NCBI RefSeq assembly: GCF_900111615.1 | Contig: NZ_FOHU01000016.1 | Coordinates: forward strand, 1 to 64,000 | Length of the DNA: 64,000 nt | Direction of reading: 5' to 3' | Origin: Natronincola peptidivorans | GTDB lineage: Bacteria > Bacillota > Clostridia > Peptostreptococcales > Natronincolaceae | Part shown: one piece after another, positions 61,069 to 64,000 of the stretch | Layout of the letters: each line of letters begins with the position of its first letter | How positions within the stretch are numbered: position 1 is the first letter of the stretch | Notes under the pieces: generated by a model | Told to the model about the DNA's origin: nothing | Seen by the model: only the letters and a program-made list of their open reading frames with translations | Database searches by the model: none | Program-made: the position numbers and the translations under genes

Positions 61069-61905
61069 TTATTCGAAGGTAACAATAGCTGCTGGTCTCT
61101 TGATTCTTAGCATTACAGTTTCTAATACTCTCATTTTATGGTTCAATTGCTCAGGACCTACATATGCAGTTGCCATGTCCTGCCCAATAACTAAATCCAT
61201 ATTTTGTGGTGCCATCGCTACTAATACTGCTGTATTGGCTGGCATTACTGGAGAAGCATATACTTTTCCATCGATAAGCTCCTTGACTCTTGTGATCTCC
61301 AATATACCAGTACCTTCCTGAAGCCTTTGCATTTTTGTATATAGGTCAGGACTTGCTACTAAAGCGTAAGGACCATAAACACCCTTTGCTACTAGCTTCT
61401 CGATGCCTTTTGCTACGTCATTAAAAGGGTTGGCATCCTTTGACCAATCCTGCTTTTTTATCACCTGTCTTCCCTTTACATTTAAAAGACCTGGATAGTC
61501 AAGCTCCTTGCTTCCATTAAAAATAAAGCTATCTTCTTTTTTTGCACAAGCCGCCGCTGCTGCTGCCACAGGAGATAAATCAAGGGGCAATCCCAGTTGT
61601 TTACTGGTTTCAACATCTCTCCAGGAAATAGATAAATCCTTATAAATCATAGGAATAGCGGCAAATTTTCTGTTTTCACCTGCTATTTCACAGGTTTCAG
61701 TATCACCAAAAAGATCTAATTCTCCTTCTTCTTGATAGTTCATGGTATCTAAGTGAATGCTTTGCACTCCAGCGCCTAATGGTCCATAAATATGTAGTAT
61801 TTTTCTACCAACTAGTTGTTCTGTAGCTGTTTTTACAACTTTTTCATCAATTTTTTCCCATACTTCATCACTAAATGGTGCATCATCTCTAAGCAAATAA
61901 TCCAT
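61069..61905 (-). CDS. Family 1 encapsulin shell protein
   Basis: A 278-residue HK97-fold protein with the encapsulin start MDYLLRDDAPFSDEVWEKID, GRKILHIYGPLGAG, ISWRDVETSKQLGLPLD and the end NHKMRVLETVMLRIKRPAAI. It self-assembles into a cytoplasmic nanocompartment. The ferritin-like cargo gene lies 15 bp upstream in the same operon. Confidence 0.95.
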   Translation of the reverse strand: MDYLLRDDAPFSDEVWEKIDEKVVKTATEQLVGRKILHIYGPLGAGVQSIHLDTMNYQEEGELDLFGDTETCEIAGENRKFAAIPMIYKDLSISWRDVETSKQLGLPLDLSPVAAAAAACAKKEDSFIFNGSKELDYPGLLNVKGRQVIKKQDWSKDANPFNDVAKGIEKLVAKGVYGPYALVASPDLYTKMQRLQEGTGILEITRVKELIDGKVYASPVMPANTAVLVAMAPQNMDLVIGQDMATAYVGPEQLNHKMRVLETVMLRIKRPAAIVTFE

Positions 61906-61920
61906 TATATTCCCTCCTTA

Positions 61921-62292
61921 CTATTTTTCTATTAAACTGCCTACAGTTTTTATTAATTTATCCTTCTTTTCCTCTGGAATCTGTCCTTCTTCTTCTCCCA
62001 GCTCTGCCATTAATTCTTTTACCTCTTCTACACCCTCTTCAAAGAATTCTCCTTCCTTAGGATCTAGAATTCTTAATAACTCCATTAATTCTCCAACATG
62101 TGCTTTTTCTTCATCTCGGATATCAGCTAGTATTTTTTTTGCTCTTGGATCATCAGTTGCTTGAACATGAGCATCGTAAACAAAGATGGCTTCCAATTCT
62201 CCTGCGATATCCAATCTCACCGCTTGAATTAATTCTTCCTTTGATATTTTTCTTGGTACATTGCCGCTAAATGGGTTTGGAAAGCTTGGCAT
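61921..62292 (-). CDS. Encapsulated ferritin-like protein
   Basis: A 123-residue two-helix protein with E-L-E-A-I-F-x-Y-x-x-H and DEEKAHVGEL, the diiron ligands of encapsulated ferritins. The C-terminus KTVGSLIEK carries the TVGSL cargo-loading motif that docks in the encapsulin lumen. It should oxidise Fe(II) and load iron into the shell. Size and motifs match EncFtn rather than classical ferritin. Its ATG is preceded by GGAGG. Confidence 0.93.
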   Translation of the reverse strand: MPSFPNPFSGNVPRKISKEELIQAVRLDIAGELEAIFVYDAHVQATDDPRAKKILADIRDEEKAHVGELMELLRILDPKEGEFFEEGVEEVKELMAELGEEEGQIPEEKKDKLIKTVGSLIEK

Positions 62293-62558
62293 AGTATAAA
62301 ACCTCCTTAAAATAATTTTATTGTTATTTTCTCTACAATATGTTTACCCAAAAACTAATATATATCTCACAATTTATATATTTATTTTATTATAAACTTA
62401 TGATGAAAGCTATCTATTTTATTGGTTTTTTTCTTGTCGAAAAAAATATTTGTAAACCCCCACATTTCTCTAAATTTCCCTATTGTATAGGTGCTTCTTT
62501 GGTTGTATAATTAATCTGTTATTAAAAAACAAATTACATTGATTAGGAGGAGTGTTGG

Positions 62559-63878
62559 TTGAACTTTTGGGAGGCCATTCAGTTTATCGAAAAAACTCAT
62601 GCTTTAGGAGGAAAATTACCCTTAGAAAGCATGGAAAAAATTTTGCATCTTTTAGGAAATCCCCAGGAAAAATTAAAAATTATCCATGTTGCTGGAACAA
62701 ATGGTAAAGGGTCTACCTCATCTTTTCTGCATAGCATGCTGGCAGCTGAAGGATATCGTGTTGGTCTTTTTACCTCTCCCCATCTTCAATGCTTTACAGA
62801 CAGGATTAGAATTAATGGTGTCAATATTTCACAGGAAGACTTTGCTGCAATAGCTACCTTGGTATCAGAAAAGATTTTACCCCTTATGGATGATGGTTTG
62901 AACCCTCCTGCTTTATTTGACATAATGACTTTAATGGCCTTTATATATTATGCTAAAGAAAAGATAGATTATGTAATTTTAGAAGTAGGTTTAGGTGGTT
63001 TAAATGATGCTACCAATATTATCAAAGCATCTCTAGCATCTGTTATTACTCCCATTGGTGTAGATCACATTGATGTACTGGGATCAGATATCAGAAAAAT
63101 CGCAGCCCATAAGGCCGGTATTATTAAACCCAATGGCTTGGTGGTATACCATTGGCAGGAAACAGCAGTAGCGGAAGTGATTCAAGCAACAGCTGAAAAA
63201 AATAATGCTAAAGTCTACTCTCTGCAGGAGGACAATGTAGAATTGCTCCAAATGGATATATGGGAACAAATATTTGATTTAAACAGCTCCATCGGCAGCT
63301 TAGATCATGTGAAAATTAGAATGCTGGGCAAGCACCAGATATACAATGCTTCATTAGCTGCCCTTACATTAATGGTCTTAAGAAATCATCAGCTGATAAC
63401 TATTGCAGATGATAGTATCTATAAAGGCTTATATAATAATTTTTGGGGTGGAAGGCTTGAGCTGTTGCACCAAGCACCCTTTATCTTTATTGATGGTGCC
63501 CATAATCTGCAAGGGGCAGGCGTCTTAAAATCTGCTATCGAACAATATTTTAGCAATAGAAAAATTAATATGGTTATTGGTATGCTAGAGGATAAAGATG
63601 TTGAGGGAGTTCTAAACACTTTGGTTCCTCTGTGCAATAAGGTAGTCTTTACTCGTCCTAACAGTCATCGAGCTATGGAACCAGAAGAACTCAGTAAAAA
63701 CACCCTTCTCTTTGGTAAAGAAACAGCTGTAATTTCTTCTCTAGAAGAGGCAGTTGTCTACGGCATACAAAACACTGCCATGGATGAAATAACCATTTTT
63801 ACAGGCTCTCTTTACTTAGTTGGAGATGTAAAAACCATATTATTGGATTATCTTCATAATGAACAAGAGGCAAGCTAA
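62559..63878 (+). CDS. folC: Bifunctional folylpolyglutamate synthase/dihydrofolate synthase
   Basis: The 439-residue protein carries the Mur-ligase ATP loop HVAGTNGKGSTSSF, TSPHLQCFTDRIRING, LEVGLGGLNDATN and ITPIGVDHIDVLG, and the C-terminal IDGAHNLQGA block. It adds glutamate to folates. TTG 62559 follows AGGAGGAGTG. The 266-bp gap to the divergent ferritin-like gene holds the promoters of both. Confidence 0.95.
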   Translation: MNFWEAIQFIEKTHALGGKLPLESMEKILHLLGNPQEKLKIIHVAGTNGKGSTSSFLHSMLAAEGYRVGLFTSPHLQCFTDRIRINGVNISQEDFAAIATLVSEKILPLMDDGLNPPALFDIMTLMAFIYYAKEKIDYVILEVGLGGLNDATNIIKASLASVITPIGVDHIDVLGSDIRKIAAHKAGIIKPNGLVVYHWQETAVAEVIQATAEKNNAKVYSLQEDNVELLQMDIWEQIFDLNSSIGSLDHVKIRMLGKHQIYNASLAALTLMVLRNHQLITIADDSIYKGLYNNFWGGRLELLHQAPFIFIDGAHNLQGAGVLKSAIEQYFSNRKINMVIGMLEDKDVEGVLNTLVPLCNKVVFTRPNSHRAMEPEELSKNTLLFGKETAVISSLEEAVVYGIQNTAMDEITIFTGSLYLVGDVKTILLDYLHNEQEAS

Positions 63879-63899
63879 TAATATTCTACAAAAAATACA

Positions 63900-63932
63900 A
63901 GAAGCGGGGAGTCATTAATCCCCGCTTCTTTG
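63900..63932 (+). terminator. Terminator of folC
   Basis: GAAGCGGGGA (63901-63910) and TCCCCGCTTC (63919-63928) form a GC-rich stem followed by TTTG, 22 bp after the folC stop. Confidence 0.85.
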
Positions 63933-63941
63933 TCGATGCAA

Positions 63942-64000
63942 AAACCTCAGATTGTAGTCATTCTGAATGTAACGAAGTGTAATGAAGAATCTTTAAAGCC
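63942..64000. repeat. Interspersed repeat fragment at the right edge
   Basis: The text AACGAAGTGTAATGAAGAAT continues to TTAAAGCC at the window end and matches the interior of the MITE at 32090-32228 in the same orientation; part of it is also seen, inverted, at 50360-50390. It continues beyond the window. Confidence 0.6.

Overview
The window is AT-rich DNA from a low-GC, anaerobic, probably Clostridia-class Firmicute. An Alkaliphilus/Natronincola-type organism is my guess from gene content, not from a search. Pointers are the [FeFe]-hydrogenase-like protein, the Nqr/Rnf-type ion-pumping complex, the lysine riboswitch with the acetylated diaminopimelate branch, the encapsulin-ferritin pair, AGGAGG-type ribosome sites and frequent TTG/GTG starts.

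Layout. 1-14.7 kb: a transposase tail, an [FeFe]-hydrogenase-like protein, a run of small enzymes (YbaK-like deacylase, glyoxalase-fold protein, iron-sulfur flavoprotein, nitroreductase), an ECF sigma/anti-sigma pair, several small membrane proteins, a PQQ-propeller-LysM surface protein, a GNAT and an XRE regulator. 15-31.7 kb: an accessory zone of short, mostly minus-strand genes (a MarR regulator with its hydrolase target, CPBP protease, two near-identical GNATs, AraC regulator, lipoproteins, MoaE-like protein). It is interrupted by many copies of hairpin-rich interspersed repeats and by palindromes resembling integron attC sites. 32.3-50.2 kb: a complete Tn7-like transposon of about 17.9 kb. 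50.2-64 kb: conserved chromosome, with tRNA-Val, an nqrBCDEF-type operon without nqrA, a lysine operon (asd-dapA-dapB-dapH-lysC-aminotransferase) under a lysine riboswitch, an encapsulin with its ferritin-like cargo, and folC.

The most interesting object is the Tn7-like element. Its boundaries can be read directly. Imperfect terminal inverted repeats (TGGTAAYTTGC..GAATGTTGG) lie at 32322 and 50193, flanked by a direct repeat ATTCTG on both sides. There are three 18-bp transposase-site repeats at the left end and four at the right. The right end lies about 10 bp downstream of the CCA of tRNA-Val(GAC), and the probable original terminator of that tRNA is now 18 kb away beyond the left end. The element encodes a TnsA-TnsB fusion, a TnsC ATPase and two different TniQ/TnsD-type proteins. 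I see no CRISPR array or Cas gene.

Its cargo looks like a row of gene cassettes. Each minus-strand gene or operon (a tandem ABC-3C-type conflict system, a polytopic membrane protein, a P-loop ATPase with a C-terminal zinc ribbon, a small membrane-anchored protein) is followed by an attC-like imperfect palindrome. One palindrome is split exactly at its GTTA core by a group II intron whose EBS1 is complementary to the 7 nt before the insertion point. Similar palindromes occur in the flanking chromosome, including next to the duplicated GNAT genes. No integron integrase is visible. A Tn7-like transposon that homes beside tRNA-Val while carrying an integrase-less cassette row is the best candidate here for an undescribed combination; the attC assignment remains an inference.
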